From: an uncultured Helicobacteraceae bacterium | GTDB lineage: Bacteria > Campylobacterota > Campylobacteria > Campylobacterales > Helicobacteraceae | Direction of reading: 5' to 3' | Assembly (NCBI GenBank): GCA_947176375.1 | Contig: CAMWQM010000001.1 | Coordinates: forward strand, 62,001-126,000 | Length of the DNA stretch: 64,000 nt | Shown: one piece after another, positions 39,744 to 50,269 of the stretch | How positions within the stretch are numbered: position 1 is the stretch's first letter | Layout of the letters: every line of letters starts with the position of its first letter | Position numbers and translations under genes: made by a program | The notes under the pieces: generated by a model | Database searches by the model: none | Seen by the model: the letters and a program-made list of their open reading frames with translations, nothing else | Told to the model about the DNA's origin: nothing

Positions 39744-41018
39744 TTATGAATCTAGCGAATCTAAAAATTCAACTTCGTTATCAATTAAATCGCTAAATTC
39801 TTCTCTCCTTCTAATTAGCTTATCCTCTCCATTAACTAGTGCCACTTCTGCACACTTTAGCCTTGAATTATAATTGCTTGACATACTAAAGCCATAAGCC
39901 CCCGCACTTTTAATCACTATCAAATCTCCGCTATTTGTCTTTGGCAATTTCACATCTTTTGCTAGATAATCCCCACTCTCACAAATTGGACCTACAATAT
40001 CAGCCATTTCTTTCGTAGGAATAGTATCGTTAAACAATGCTGGAATCTCTAGCACATTAGAACTATCTTGCTTAATATATTCAATATTATGCTTTGCATT
40101 ATACAAAGATGGGCGAATCAAGTCATTCATCGCAGCATCAATTATGCAGAATCTTTTATATTCATTTTGCTTTTCATAAAGCACACTAGAGACTAAATAG
40201 CCTTCATTGCCTACGATTCTGCGTCCAGGCTCACAGATAATTGTCAAATTAAGCCCGCTTAATGTGCTTAAAATCCCTTGTGCGTAGGAATACAAATCGA
40301 TAATCTTATCATTGCTGCTATATTCTATCCCCAGCCCACCACCAATATCTATGAATTTTAAATCAATTTTTAAGGCTAATAAACCCCAAATAAGCTCTAC
40401 AATTTTCTTGCTACTTGAGACTATCGGCTCTAAATCTAGTAGCTGAGAACCTATGTGAAAATGAATTGCAATAGGACAGAGGTGAGGGGAATTAAAGGCA
40501 TAGATATACATTTTTTTAGCATTTTCTATACTAACTCCAAATTTATTCTCTTTAAGTCCTGTTGAGATATAGGGGTGCGTTTTAGCATCAATATTTGGAT
40601 TTACTCGAATGCTAATTCTAACCTCCTTATTAAGCTCTTTTGCAATCATCTCAACCCTCAAAAGTTCCTCAATGCTCTCAATATTTATAAACAAAATATC
40701 AGATTCTATTGCCTCTTTAATATCACTATTGCTTTTGCCAACTCCGCTATAAATAATTTTATATTTTTTAATTCCTGCCTTCAAAGCTCTTTTTACCTCA
40801 TTTATAGATACGCAGTCTGCTCCACAATCTAATTTAGATAGATGATTTAGCAAACTAAGATTCGAATTTGCTTTCATAGCATAGCAAATAAGCGATTTTC
40901 TAGCTCTAAAGGCTTCTTTAAATTCTAATACATTTTTTGTAATATTATCAAAATCATAGACATATAAAGGAGTGGCATATTTTTTGGCAAGTTGCTTAAA
41001 TAAATCTTTTGAAATCAA
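39744..41018 (-). CDS. lysA: Diaminopimelate decarboxylase
   Basis: A PLP enzyme for the last step of lysine synthesis (meso-DAP to lysine), fold type III. The PLP lysine is in ICYAMKANSNLSLL. Other marks are DCVSINEVKRALKAG, HFHIGSQLLDLEPI, DIGGGLGIEYSS, CEPGRRIVGNEGYLVSSV, GPICESGDYLAKD and AGAYGFSMSSNYNSR. At 424 residues it is complete. The start is TTG at 41018 with AAGGA 7 nt upstream. It is divergent from the pseudopilin gene. Confidence 0.95.
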   Translation of the reverse strand: MISKDLFKQLAKKYATPLYVYDFDNITKNVLEFKEAFRARKSLICYAMKANSNLSLLNHLSKLDCGADCVSINEVKRALKAGIKKYKIIYSGVGKSNSDIKEAIESDILFINIESIEELLRVEMIAKELNKEVRISIRVNPNIDAKTHPYISTGLKENKFGVSIENAKKMYIYAFNSPHLCPIAIHFHIGSQLLDLEPIVSSSKKIVELIWGLLALKIDLKFIDIGGGLGIEYSSNDKIIDLYSYAQGILSTLSGLNLTIICEPGRRIVGNEGYLVSSVLYEKQNEYKRFCIIDAAMNDLIRPSLYNAKHNIEYIKQDSSNVLEIPALFNDTIPTKEMADIVGPICESGDYLAKDVKLPKTNSGDLIVIKSAGAYGFSMSSNYNSRLKCAEVALVNGEDKLIRRREEFSDLIDNEVEFLDSLDS

Positions 41019-41131
41019 AATCTTTCCTTAAAATTTTTGAGATATTAAAGTGATAAAGTGAAATTCTATAATAAAAAGTTAATAAATTTTATACTAAAAT
41101 AAAAGACTTTGCTATTTTATAAGGAAAACAA

Positions 41132-41884
41132 ATGAAAAAAGCATTTACAATGATGGAACTTGTTTTTGTTATTGTCATAATCGGGATTATGGCAGTTGTA
41201 TCAGTTATGTATATCCCACGAAATGAATTACAGCAAGCATCAGACTACCTAATTCAAAATCTAAAATATACAAAATCACTAGCACAGCTTGATGATAGAT
41301 TCTACGCTATGACAGAAACAAATCCTAATGACACCTCACTAACACAAAGCGAAAAAAATAAAAGAATAACTAATGAAAAAAGACTTGTAGAAAATTGGAA
41401 GCTAGGGCTATGGCAATTACAATTCCACAGAGCAGGAACTAATGCAAAAAATAGTTACAGCATTTATGCTGACCAAGGCAATAGTGGAACTACAAATATG
41501 TTTGACGGAATCCCAAATAATGGTGATTTAATTGCAAGAGATCCGATAAATAAAACTTGTTTATCTGGATACACACTAACAAATCTAAAAGAATGTGAAA
41601 ATAATTTTTCAAAAGAAGTCAAATTAGAGGAAACTTATGGCATTGTGATTGATTCAATCAATTCAGTTGATTGTACTGGTAATGCTAATAGCCCATTTGC
41701 TATCCATTTTGATAATACAGGAACTCCATATTGCAAAGCTGGCACAATAGCTCAAAGTGCTCCTACAAAGCTAACAGCACCAATTACAATTATATTAAAA
41801 AAAGGGAAGCAAACAGCTACAATCTGCGTTTCAAAAGGTGGGTTAATCTATGGCTCAAATACAGGTATTTGTAATAATGATTAA
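41132..41884 (+). CDS. Type II secretion / type IV pilin-like pseudopilin
   Basis: A prepilin-like protein. A short Lys-Lys leader is followed by the class III signal KAFTMMELVFVIVIIGIMAV: the cleavage junction is A/F where G/F is usual, glutamate +5 is conserved, and a long hydrophobic helix follows. The rest (to 250 residues) is a polar globular domain with four or more cysteines. Such single pseudopilins occur in Campylobacterota with few other type II or IV pilus genes nearby, and none is seen here. AAGGA lies 7 nt before the ATG. The large secreted protein at 46864 could be a partner, since MshQ-like proteins belong to pseudopilin systems. This link is speculative. Confidence 0.82.
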   Translation: MKKAFTMMELVFVIVIIGIMAVVSVMYIPRNELQQASDYLIQNLKYTKSLAQLDDRFYAMTETNPNDTSLTQSEKNKRITNEKRLVENWKLGLWQLQFHRAGTNAKNSYSIYADQGNSGTTNMFDGIPNNGDLIARDPINKTCLSGYTLTNLKECENNFSKEVKLEETYGIVIDSINSVDCTGNANSPFAIHFDNTGTPYCKAGTIAQSAPTKLTAPITIILKKGKQTATICVSKGGLIYGSNTGICNND

Positions 41885-41924
41885 TAAAACTAGCAAATAG
41901 ATTCTAGAAATTGAAGAAAATTAA

Positions 41925-42719
41925 GTGAAACTTAAAATTTCTAGTTTTATTTTGATAGCATTTATTAGTCTTGCAGAATCTAGCGATAACTATTATAAAC
42001 TTGATGATTATGATAGTTCATATAGACTTCTAAAAGACAAACCTTTACCTCCGCCAAAATTAAGAGATTTAAATACTTATTCAAAAGGTCGCCCAGCTAG
42101 AGAAAAAAAAGAAATGGATTATTCAAGGAGAGAAATTCCAGTTCCTCAAAGTCGCCCTTCACAGATAAATGAAAATTATGACTATGAAAGAAATAATATT
42201 TTAATAAATCAACAAGCACTAGATAGGTTAAATGGCACTATATATAAAGAAAAACAAAAACACTTTTTATTTCTCGGGTTAAATAGCGGATCAAATCTAT
42301 TTTCCATAGTAACGCAATATGATGCAAAAAAACACATAAGCATCGAACTAAAGGCAAAAATAGGCTATTTGTATTATTTCTACAAAAATAATGCTTTTAG
42401 AATCTATGCTAATGTCGGGACTAGTTTCCCACTTTATAAAGAAATTCCACTAGATGTAATTTTTAGCGGAAATATAGACTTTTTGATTGATTTTTATGTG
42501 ATTGATTTTTATATTGGTGTGGGCTATGGTGGGGAATATTTCATAAAAGAAAAATTCATCTCCCATGGAGTAAATATTAATTTAGGTTTGAGTAAAAGCT
42601 TTGGAAATCATCAATTAGAGTTTGGAATTGCATTGCCATTCTATTATATCTTTACAAAAAATGACAAGATTTTAAATCATAATATTGACTTTATTTTAGG
42701 TTATAACTACAAATTTTAA
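41925..42719 (+). CDS. Outer membrane beta-barrel protein (Helicobacter OMP style)
   Basis: A secreted 264-residue protein. It has a signal peptide (1-19, cut after LAES or nearby), a Pro/Arg-rich, tyrosine-rich, probably unfolded stretch (25-85), then alternating hydrophobic strands. Examples are HFLFLGLNSGSNLF, FRIYANVGTSFPLY, GNIDFLIDFYVIDFYIGVGY, GVNINLGLSKSFG and HQLEFGIALPFYYIF, ending in the aromatic FILGYNYKF that outer-membrane barrels use for BAM recognition. The start is GTG at 41925 with only a weak upstream GAAGA. The remnant at 25620-26028 appears to be a decayed relative. The exact family is not identified. Confidence 0.72.
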   Translation: MKLKISSFILIAFISLAESSDNYYKLDDYDSSYRLLKDKPLPPPKLRDLNTYSKGRPAREKKEMDYSRREIPVPQSRPSQINENYDYERNNILINQQALDRLNGTIYKEKQKHFLFLGLNSGSNLFSIVTQYDAKKHISIELKAKIGYLYYFYKNNAFRIYANVGTSFPLYKEIPLDVIFSGNIDFLIDFYVIDFYIGVGYGGEYFIKEKFISHGVNINLGLSKSFGNHQLEFGIALPFYYIFTKNDKILNHNIDFILGYNYKF

Positions 42720-43099
42720 TCATTTTTTTAACACAAAAACTACTAATTTTCTAAATAAAATAATTATTAATCAAACTTTGAAAAATTTATTACTTAATGT
42801 TTTTATATTTAGATTCTAAAAAGCTTAAAAATTCACATAGCAAGTTATAAAAGATTATACTTTTTGATAAAAATATTTAAACTCATTGCTTTTATTTAGT
42901 AAATTATTGTTAAAAAGCAGTAATCACAGCCACATAAAAAGCAGAATCTAAAATAATAATTAGAATCTAAATGGAATCTAGCAGAACTTTTTTAGATTCC
43001 AAAATCATTCTAAAAAACAAAATCTAAATTATCAAATTCTAAACTAGATTCCAAAACTTTTATCTCCTATAACTAAATACTTTGCTTTCAAACTATATT
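42720..43099. other. Convergent intergenic stretch rich in AGAATCTA-type words
   Basis: 380 nt between the OMP gene and copA, which meet tail to tail. I see no gene. It holds several copies of AGAATCTA/TAGATTCC-type words (for example 42943-42950 and 42961-42969) and the hairpin at 42972-43001. Confidence 0.6.
42972..43001. terminator. Hairpin from inverted GAATCTA words
   Basis: TGGAATCTA (42972-42980) pairs with TAGATTCCA (42993-43001) around a 12-nt loop ending in a T-run. It lies between convergent genes. It could act as a terminator. The same word pair forms hairpins at 50234-50267 and 58505-58529. Confidence 0.45.
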
Positions 43100-45307
43100 T
43101 TAAAATCTAATATATTTTAGCCTCATTGCATTTAACACGACACTAATTGATGAAAGTCCCATAGCCACACCCGCAATCATAGGATTTAACGTCAAGTTTA
43201 TACCAAAAATATGTGGAATCCCTACAGCAATAGGAATTGCACAAATATTATAAATAAAAGCAAAAGCGAGATTCTCCTTAATATTTCTAATCGTTTTTTT
43301 AGATAGCAAAAATGCCTCAAACAAGCTATTAAAATCATTATTTAGCAAAACAATATCCGACTGCTTGATTGCAATATCATTTGCATTAGAAAATGATATT
43401 CCTATATCCGCCTTGCTAAGTGCTAAAGCGTCATTTATACCATCACCTACGAATGCGATATATTCCTTTTTGTGAGGCTTATTAGAATGGCTAGAATCTG
43501 TAACACATTTAAAATCTTTAGAATCAACAAGATTATTTATAAATTCTAATTTATCATTTGGAAGTTGCGAGTGATAATACTCCTCTATTCCACATAAAGC
43601 AGCGACAGAGCTAACGCTAGATTCTGCATCACCACTTAAAATTATGCTTTTTATTCCTAATTTTTTTAGATTCGTAATTAGAGTTTTCGCATTTTCCCTT
43701 AATTCATCAGCTATCACAAAACTAGCACAAAGCTCATTATTAATGCTAACATAGCAAACATTATGTTTAGATTCTATTGCAGGAATTTTAATTTTGCTAG
43801 ATTCATTTATAAAAGCAAGATTGCCTATTTTTACAAATTTATTGTCAATAGTCGCACTTATTCCCTTGCCTGAAATCGTCTCTACATTCTTTATCTCTAC
43901 ATTCTTTATCTCAATTTCTTTTGAAATATACTTTATAATCGCCTTTGCAATGATGTGCTCACTTTTGCTCTCCAAAAAATAAACTAAATTTAGAATATAT
44001 TTTTTATCTAAATTTTTAGAGTAGAAATTAGATTCTAAAATAGTTAGATTCCCTTTTGTGAGAGTGCCTGTTTTATCAAAAATAATGGTTGTAATTTTTG
44101 ATGCGACTTCTAGACTTTTACCACTTTTAAAATAAAATGCTCTTTTTGAAGCTATGCTTGTAGCCATAAGAATACTAAGCGGTGTGGCAAGTCCCAAAGC
44201 ACAAGGGCAAGAAATTAGCAAAGTTGAAGTAAAAATCACAAATGAAGTATGAAAATCTTCTTTTATAAAATACCACACTATCGCAGAAATTAAAGCTATA
44301 AAAATTACGCTTGGGACAAAATATGCAGAAATGATATCTGCTATTCTTGCGATTAGTGCTTTTTTCACACCTTGCATTAGATTTATGATTTTACCTATCA
44401 TAGAATCCGCTGACTTTGCTACGACATTTAATGTGATTTGCTCACTTTGATTAATACTTCCACTATAAATTAAATCACCTTTTTTTCTAGCCTTTAGTTT
44501 GCTCTCGCCTGTGATTATACTCTCATCAAACAAAGCACTATCATCTAATAATATGGAATCTACACTAAGCATCTCACCTTTTGGCAAAACAACTATATCG
44601 CCTACTTTTATATCATTAATTTTTGCTTCTATGATTTTATTATCTATTAGTTTTAGAATGGTTTTTGGTGAGAGATTTATTAACTCATCAAGCCCACTTT
44701 TCGCACTAGAAGTCGCAATAGATTCCAACTTTTTGCCAAACATTATTACAGCAATAATCACTCCCGAACTCTCAAAATATAAGTTATGCAGTAAATGCGG
44801 ACTATCAAACTCTAGCACAAGCATATAAAAACTATAAATCACAGCACTCAAAGAGCCTAGCATCACTAAACTATCCATATTAGGAACTAATCTCACCAAA
44901 GACATAAAACCTTTAGTAAAAATTCTCCGCCCAGAATAGAGAATAGGAAGCAATAAAACTATCTCAATAAAACACACTAAAAGAGTATTTTTCACCTCAA
45001 CAAACATACTTCCCATAGAAATAACAAAAAGCGGAATAGCAAAAATAATGGCAATTAAATAGTCATTATTTTTTATCTTTTTTTCCACTTTGTTACTCTC
45101 AATTTCTGCACTATATCCTAGCTTTTCTATTAGTTTTATAATATCTTGTATATTTGTTTTAGATTCATCATATTTTACAAAAGCATTTGTATTTATCAAA
45201 TCAACTTCAATTTGTTCTATAAAATCTTTTCGTCCCAAACTTCGCTCAATAGAGCTTGAACAAGCAGCACAACTCATACCATCTATTTTTAATTTAATTT
45301 GTTTCAT
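43100..45307 (-). CDS. copA: Copper-translocating P1B-type ATPase
   Basis: An inner-membrane copper exporter. The N-terminal HMA domain binds Cu(I) through GMSCAACSSS. Eight membrane helices are expected. The ion site CPC is in LLISCPCALGLATPLS, the phosphorylation site is IIFDKTGTLTKGN, and the hinge is AFVGDGINDALALSKADIGI. The nucleotide-domain HP motif reads SEHIIAKAI, so the histidine stays but the usual proline is isoleucine. At 735 residues it is normal. AAGGA precedes the ATG. No copP-type chaperone gene is next to it, unlike in H. pylori. Confidence 0.93.
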   Translation of the reverse strand: MKQIKLKIDGMSCAACSSSIERSLGRKDFIEQIEVDLINTNAFVKYDESKTNIQDIIKLIEKLGYSAEIESNKVEKKIKNNDYLIAIIFAIPLFVISMGSMFVEVKNTLLVCFIEIVLLLPILYSGRRIFTKGFMSLVRLVPNMDSLVMLGSLSAVIYSFYMLVLEFDSPHLLHNLYFESSGVIIAVIMFGKKLESIATSSAKSGLDELINLSPKTILKLIDNKIIEAKINDIKVGDIVVLPKGEMLSVDSILLDDSALFDESIITGESKLKARKKGDLIYSGSINQSEQITLNVVAKSADSMIGKIINLMQGVKKALIARIADIISAYFVPSVIFIALISAIVWYFIKEDFHTSFVIFTSTLLISCPCALGLATPLSILMATSIASKRAFYFKSGKSLEVASKITTIIFDKTGTLTKGNLTILESNFYSKNLDKKYILNLVYFLESKSEHIIAKAIIKYISKEIEIKNVEIKNVETISGKGISATIDNKFVKIGNLAFINESSKIKIPAIESKHNVCYVSINNELCASFVIADELRENAKTLITNLKKLGIKSIILSGDAESSVSSVAALCGIEEYYHSQLPNDKLEFINNLVDSKDFKCVTDSSHSNKPHKKEYIAFVGDGINDALALSKADIGISFSNANDIAIKQSDIVLLNNDFNSLFEAFLLSKKTIRNIKENLAFAFIYNICAIPIAVGIPHIFGINLTLNPMIAGVAMGLSSISVVLNAMRLKYIRF

Positions 45308-45620
45308 AAAGTTTCCTTATTGTTTTATAAAAGTTTTTATAATTATATTTATTATGCTTTAGAATCTAAAAAATTGAAATTAGTATTTTAGAAAGTAGAA
45401 TGGATTCTGTTCCTAACTTTAAGAATCTAAAAATTTAATGAAGTTAAGATTCCAAAAAATTATAAGTAATTAAAACTTAATTTATAAAAATAGATTCTTT
45501 ATAATTAGGTTTGAAAAAATATAAACATAGAAAAATCTTAAACATAAAAATTTAAGCCGAATTCTAAAAAATTTAAAACTAAATAAATTTTAGATTGCAC
45601 CTAGTTTTAGTATTAAACTT
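45308..45620. other. Intergenic stretch upstream of copA
   Basis: 313 A/T-rich nt between the prfB stop and the copA start, both leftward. It must hold the copA promoter. Several AGAATCTAAAA/GGATTCT words occur (45361-45368, 45402-45408, 45422-45430). No gene or clear hairpin is seen. Confidence 0.55.
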
Positions 45621-46721
45621 TTAATTCTCCTCTGCTCCTTGCATAACTAGAACACCTTCGATTATGCTATCAATATCACCATCCAAAATCGCACTAACAT
45701 TACTATAAGCAATATTACTTCTTAAATCTTTTACCTGCTGATAGGGAGCAAGCACATAAGAGCGTATTTGATGTCCCCAGCCAATCTCACTTTTATCCTG
45801 TGAGTTTCCCTCTTGTTGTTTGTTTTGCTCCAACTCATAGAGCTTTGATTTTAACATTTTTAGTGCTGTGGCTTTGTTTTTGTGCTGACTTCTATCATTT
45901 TGACATTGCACGACTATACCAGTAGGAAAATGTGTAATTCTGATTGCAGATTCTGTTTTATTGACATGCTGTCCGCCCGCCCCACTTGCACGATAAGTAT
46001 CTATCCTAATATCTTTATCCTCAATCACAATATCTATATCATCATCTAGCTCTGGGCTTACTTGCACGCTTGCAAAGCTTGTGTGTCGCTTTGCATTCGC
46101 ATCAAAAGGCGATATCCTAACTAGCCTATGCACTCCATTTTCACTTTTTGCATATCCATAGGCATTTTCACCCTTTATGATAAATGCTACGCCTTTGATT
46201 CCTGCTTCCTCACCATCTTGATAATCTAGTAATTCCACTTTAAAGCCTCGTCTTTCGCACCACCTCAAATACATTCGATACAAAATACTAGCCCAATCTT
46301 GGGATTCCGTGCCACCTGCTCCGGGCTGAATTGTAATTATCGCATTTAGATAGTCGTTTTTATCACTTAACATCACTTCTATTTCACTTTTTTTAATATT
46401 AGATTCTAATGCACTACTCTCTATAAAAAGGCTCTCTAGCATATTAGAATCTTCCTCACTTAAAGCTAATTCATATAACTCTAATGCCTCATCAACGGAT
46501 GTTTTTGCCTCTTTATAAACATTTAAGATTCTAGTAATTTTTCTTTTTTTCTTCCCAAGAATAGCAACTTTTTTGCTATCACTCCAAAAATCTTCTTTAT
46601 TTTCCTCTTTATTTATCTCTTTAAGCTCTAACTCTAAATTATCTACTTTTATTATTTTTGCGATATTTTCGCATTTATTTTTAAGATTTTTTAACAACTC
46701 TCCATATTCATAAGAATCCAA
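45621..46721 (-). CDS. prfB: Peptide chain release factor 2
   Basis: Releases peptides at UGA and UAA. The stop-codon reader region shows the SPF motif in [18 protein letters not shown], and the catalytic loop is [20 protein letters not shown]. At 366 residues it is full length in one continuous frame, so the programmed +1 frameshift known from E. coli prfB is absent. The start is TTG at 46721 with AAAGG 7 nt upstream; no ATG fits. It is divergent from the large secreted protein gene. Confidence 0.95.
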   Translation of the reverse strand: MDSYEYGELLKNLKNKCENIAKIIKVDNLELELKEINKEENKEDFWSDSKKVAILGKKKRKITRILNVYKEAKTSVDEALELYELALSEEDSNMLESLFIESSALESNIKKSEIEVMLSDKNDYLNAIITIQPGAGGTESQDWASILYRMYLRWCERRGFKVELLDYQDGEEAGIKGVAFIIKGENAYGYAKSENGVHRLVRISPFDANAKRHTSFASVQVSPELDDDIDIVIEDKDIRIDTYRASGAGGQHVNKTESAIRITHFPTGIVVQCQNDRSQHKNKATALKMLKSKLYELEQNKQQEGNSQDKSEIGWGHQIRSYVLAPYQQVKDLRSNIAYSNVSAILDGDIDSIIEGVLVMQGAEEN

Positions 46722-46863
46722 ATTTTTGCCTTTAGTAATAATTTTTAAAATTATACAAAAATTAATTTTTTGTAATGAAAATACGATATAAAAAATACAA
46801 ATTTTTTAAATAATCTTTAGCTAGAATCCAAAGTTTAGAATACTTGAAATTTGAGGGAATACG

Positions 46864-49800
46864 ATGTTGAGAATAATGTTGTCTTTATCTTTTATTGTAC
46901 TTTTTGCTTTTGCCAAGAATTGCGATTTTAATGATAAAAACCAAGAAGAATGTGAATTAGATATTAATAAACTACCAAATATATTACATAAGCTTGTAGA
47001 TGATAACAGTAATATGTCTGTTGGATTTGGTGAATGTATATATGATGGCAATGTAGAGATTGATGAAATAGAATATAATATTATAAATTGTTCTATGTTT
47101 GAAAAAGATGGGGCATTAACAGAGGGCATTATATTTAATGGCACTGGAAATAATTTAATAAAAAATAAATATATTAATTTAAAACAAGATAATATCTTAT
47201 TAAAAGTAGCAGGCGATCTCGTGTTAGATAGTGGAATTAGATTTAATACTTCAAAGCCTAAAAATTTAATTGTAGAAATAATAGAAGGTTCAAATGGTAA
47301 AAGCAATTTAGTCTTGCAAAGAGGTGCTGCTTTAAATGCTACTGCTATAATTATGCCAGAGGGTGAAAAATCTAATATAAGATTACATACTTTTTATGGT
47401 GGAATCTATGAAAAAGATTTTATTGATATGATAAATAAAAATGATATTTCATTACGCGGTGATATGGAAACTTTATTGAATGTTGAGAATATCCTTTCTT
47501 TATCAGATAATGGAGAAAATGCAACAGCATACAATGGTTATATAACTTGCGGTCCAGAAGTAAATCCGCTAGATCTAGCAAATAAAAATTACATTTTAAA
47601 AAGATTGTATAAAGTTAAAAATACCTCAAAAGATGCACCAAGTGATAGCAATTCTATTTGCAATGTAAAAGAAGGAAATTGCTTTGTAAATATTCTTGAT
47701 TTTGCTAATAAAAAAATTGATGAAAAAAGCTACAAAATTGCAACCTCAACACCAAATATTATCCCAACTTACGGCATATTTATTGAAAGTGGGAAAATTA
47801 CTTCTAATAGCAATATAGATGAAATTCTAGGAAATGCAAATATAACTAATCAAAATCAAGGAAAATGTAATGCTCCAATACAAGTGGCATTTAGCCAAGA
47901 TGTTATAGATGAATATAATGCTAAATCTGCTCCAGAAGTAGATACAGAAGTAGCACAAGAAGAACAAAATGAAGAGACAATAAATAGTGAGTCTTTAGCG
48001 GACAATGAAGCTTTAAAAGAAGATTCACAAGAACAAGAATCTGAAGTAATTCAAGATTCGCAAGAATCACAAGAAGAAACAGCGGATGATGAAGTCATCA
48101 CAAAAGAAAATACAGAAACTTTAGATGAAGCCCAAGTGGCACAAAATTCGGTAGATTCTACAGATTCCATTCAAGAATCTGTAGAATTAGGTGAAACTAC
48201 AATAGAAAATGAAAATATAAAACCAGTCCTAGCAAATGTAAATGATAATTTTTTAATTGTAGAAAAAAATGCTTATGATAAATTTAATAAAGATTGCTAT
48301 GGTGAGATTGAATGTGTTTATAACTCACTTGCAGAATATGATACTATTATTTGGGACAAAGTCGCTTCAAAAAATAATCTAAATAGTATTTATGTTCTAA
48401 ATCTAACTAATAATAATTTAGAGGTAACTTGTAATGTAGCGGATTATTATGGAGAAAATTTAGAGAAAAAATATAATTTAAATGCTAATAATATTATTGG
48501 CAAAATTGATTTAAAATTCCCAAATAGCGGTGCGAATCCAAAGATTATATGTAAAGCAAATGGAGAGACTAAACAAACTAATCCTATTGTAATTACTCCT
48601 GCAAAATTCAATATCAAATCAAAATTTGATAGTTTTGAAAATACACCTATTATTAAAGCTGGTGATGTGAAAATCGAATTTAGTGAAGCTCTAGCATTAA
48701 CAATGGAAGGCGATATTGATAATGGATTTAGCGGGAATCTAATCGCACAAAAAGAAAATTTATCTTTTAGTCACAAAAATAAATGTGATGATAATGATAA
48801 AAATGTATTTATAGATAAACCCTTGGTGCTTGAGTTTAAGAATGGCAGAATACAAACAAAAGCAATTAGTTTTGTTGCAAATGCCATTAGCTTTGGAAAA
48901 TTAGATATTAAGTTTGATGTGGAAAAAAGTAAAATTTGCGATAGTGGAGACCTACAACCACAATGCACAAGCACTAGAATCTCTAAAAATATCAACATAA
49001 TCCCTGATAATTTTATGATAAAAACAGATATCATCTCTGATAATAAAATAGCATATTACGGGCAGATTGATGATAGAGGAAGCTTTAAGTATAATCCTAT
49101 TTTAGACATTGAATTAGCCGCACTGAATAATAGAGGCGAGGTGATAGATATAAACAAAAATTGTAATTATGGCTCTATGGTTTTAAGTCTAAAAAATGAT
49201 AAATTAATAGAATTTAAACGAAGTGTGAGTGATAGGCTGAATTCAAAAATTAATATTTATTTAGAGGAATTTGAAAATAATAGTGCAAATATTAAAGCAT
49301 ATTTTGGAATAAATAAAATAGCTGACGATTATAAAAATATAAGAGTGATGAAACAAAATGATTTACTTGAGCCACAAGAGATTGTATTGACTGATTTTAG
49401 CTTTAATTTGAAGTTTAAAAATGGTGGAAAATATTATGACTATAATAATTTAGTTGTATATGATGCTATTGATAATGCCAATCCTTTTGGAATCTTATTT
49501 GTAAGAGGAAAAATAAACACAAATGATGTAAAAGGCACCACAAAGAATCCTGCTTCACTAATAGCAAAATATGATATTTATTGCGAGAACTGCGATACAA
49601 AATTATTAGCAAAATATTTAGGAGTAGAAGACCCAGAGATTGATACTACGAATTGGTATATAAATACAAAACATCCTAGTAATTTCTTTATAAGTGATGA
49701 TTTTATAAATATAAAAGATAAAAATATAAATAATAATCTTGTAATTGAAAACTCAAATAAAGCCCTAGAAGGTAGACAAGAAATAATATTCACAAGCTCT

Positions 49801-50100
49801 ATTGCAAATATTTATCCTATAAATTTAAGACAGAGGACAAACGAATTCGCTCCATATCTAAACTATAATAGTAATTATAAAAATGTAAATCTAGTAAATG
49901 AATTTAGCGTAATGATAAATGAAGAGGAAAATACACAAAATATTGATGAGCTAGTAGAAAAAACAGAAGAAATAAAAGAGGAAGTTAATGAAGTAGAGCC
50001 TGAACCTGAAATTAAAGAAAAAATTAAAAAGCCAAAAGAAATTAAAAAAGAAACAAAACCAAAAAATAATAATTCAATAAAACTTGATATTGAAGATTAA
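46864..50100 (+). CDS. Large secreted protein, MshQ-like by pattern
   Basis: 1078 residues, family not firmly recognised. A signal peptide (1-18, LLFAFAK type) and GAGGG-like ribosome site GAGGG 6 nt before the ATG support secretion and the start. Residues 20-330 are beta-rich with repeated short strands. About 355-455 is a very acidic Glu/Gln/Asp/Ser linker. The rest is again beta-rich, with blocks PAKFNIKSKF...IIKAGDVKIEFSEALAL and NIIPDNFMIKTDI. These recall the repeated P-x-x-F-x-I...AG unit of MshQ/DUF6701 proteins. The C-terminus is a Glu/Lys/Pro tail. Several cysteine pairs fit an oxidising compartment. A role with the pseudopilin at 41132 is possible but unproven. Confidence 0.6.
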   Translation: MLRIMLSLSFIVLFAFAKNCDFNDKNQEECELDINKLPNILHKLVDDNSNMSVGFGECIYDGNVEIDEIEYNIINCSMFEKDGALTEGIIFNGTGNNLIKNKYINLKQDNILLKVAGDLVLDSGIRFNTSKPKNLIVEIIEGSNGKSNLVLQRGAALNATAIIMPEGEKSNIRLHTFYGGIYEKDFIDMINKNDISLRGDMETLLNVENILSLSDNGENATAYNGYITCGPEVNPLDLANKNYILKRLYKVKNTSKDAPSDSNSICNVKEGNCFVNILDFANKKIDEKSYKIATSTPNIIPTYGIFIESGKITSNSNIDEILGNANITNQNQGKCNAPIQVAFSQDVIDEYNAKSAPEVDTEVAQEEQNEETINSESLADNEALKEDSQEQESEVIQDSQESQEETADDEVITKENTETLDEAQVAQNSVDSTDSIQESVELGETTIENENIKPVLANVNDNFLIVEKNAYDKFNKDCYGEIECVYNSLAEYDTIIWDKVASKNNLNSIYVLNLTNNNLEVTCNVADYYGENLEKKYNLNANNIIGKIDLKFPNSGANPKIICKANGETKQTNPIVITPAKFNIKSKFDSFENTPIIKAGDVKIEFSEALALTMEGDIDNGFSGNLIAQKENLSFSHKNKCDDNDKNVFIDKPLVLEFKNGRIQTKAISFVANAISFGKLDIKFDVEKSKICDSGDLQPQCTSTRISKNINIIPDNFMIKTDIISDNKIAYYGQIDDRGSFKYNPILDIELAALNNRGEVIDINKNCNYGSMVLSLKNDKLIEFKRSVSDRLNSKINIYLEEFENNSANIKAYFGINKIADDYKNIRVMKQNDLLEPQEIVLTDFSFNLKFKNGGKYYDYNNLVVYDAIDNANPFGILFVRGKINTNDVKGTTKNPASLIAKYDIYCENCDTKLLAKYLGVEDPEIDTTNWYINTKHPSNFFISDDFINIKDKNINNNLVIENSNKALEGRQEIIFTSSIANIYPINLRQRTNEFAPYLNYNSNYKNVNLVNEFSVMINEEENTQNIDELVEKTEEIKEEVNEVEPEPEIKEKIKKPKEIKKETKPKNNNSIKLDIED

Positions 50101-50233
50101 GAATTTAAAATAGATTTTTCTAAAAAGCTTTTAAAACTTTTTAGAATAGCTTCAACTTTCCTAAAAATAAATATTTTAAATTGATTAAAATTTCTTATGC
50201 AATATAAAATACTCACATTACATAATAATTTTC

Positions 50234-50267
50234 TTTTTAGATTCCATAAAATTAAAGAATCTAAAAA
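50234..50267. terminator. 11-bp-stem hairpin between convergent genes
   Basis: TTTTTAGATTC (50234-50244) and GAATCTAAAAA (50257-50267) form a perfect 11-bp stem with a 12-nt loop, 3 nt before the stop end of the leftward LpxR-like gene and 134 nt after the rightward secreted-protein gene. It is symmetrical, so it could end transcription from both sides. The stem is again an inverted pair of the AGATTC word. Confidence 0.55.
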
Positions 50268-50269
50268 TA

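Noticed and set aside
45621-46721. Programmed +1 frameshift in prfB
   Set aside because: RF2 is encoded in one continuous frame from TTG 46721, with no internal TGA or slippery site.
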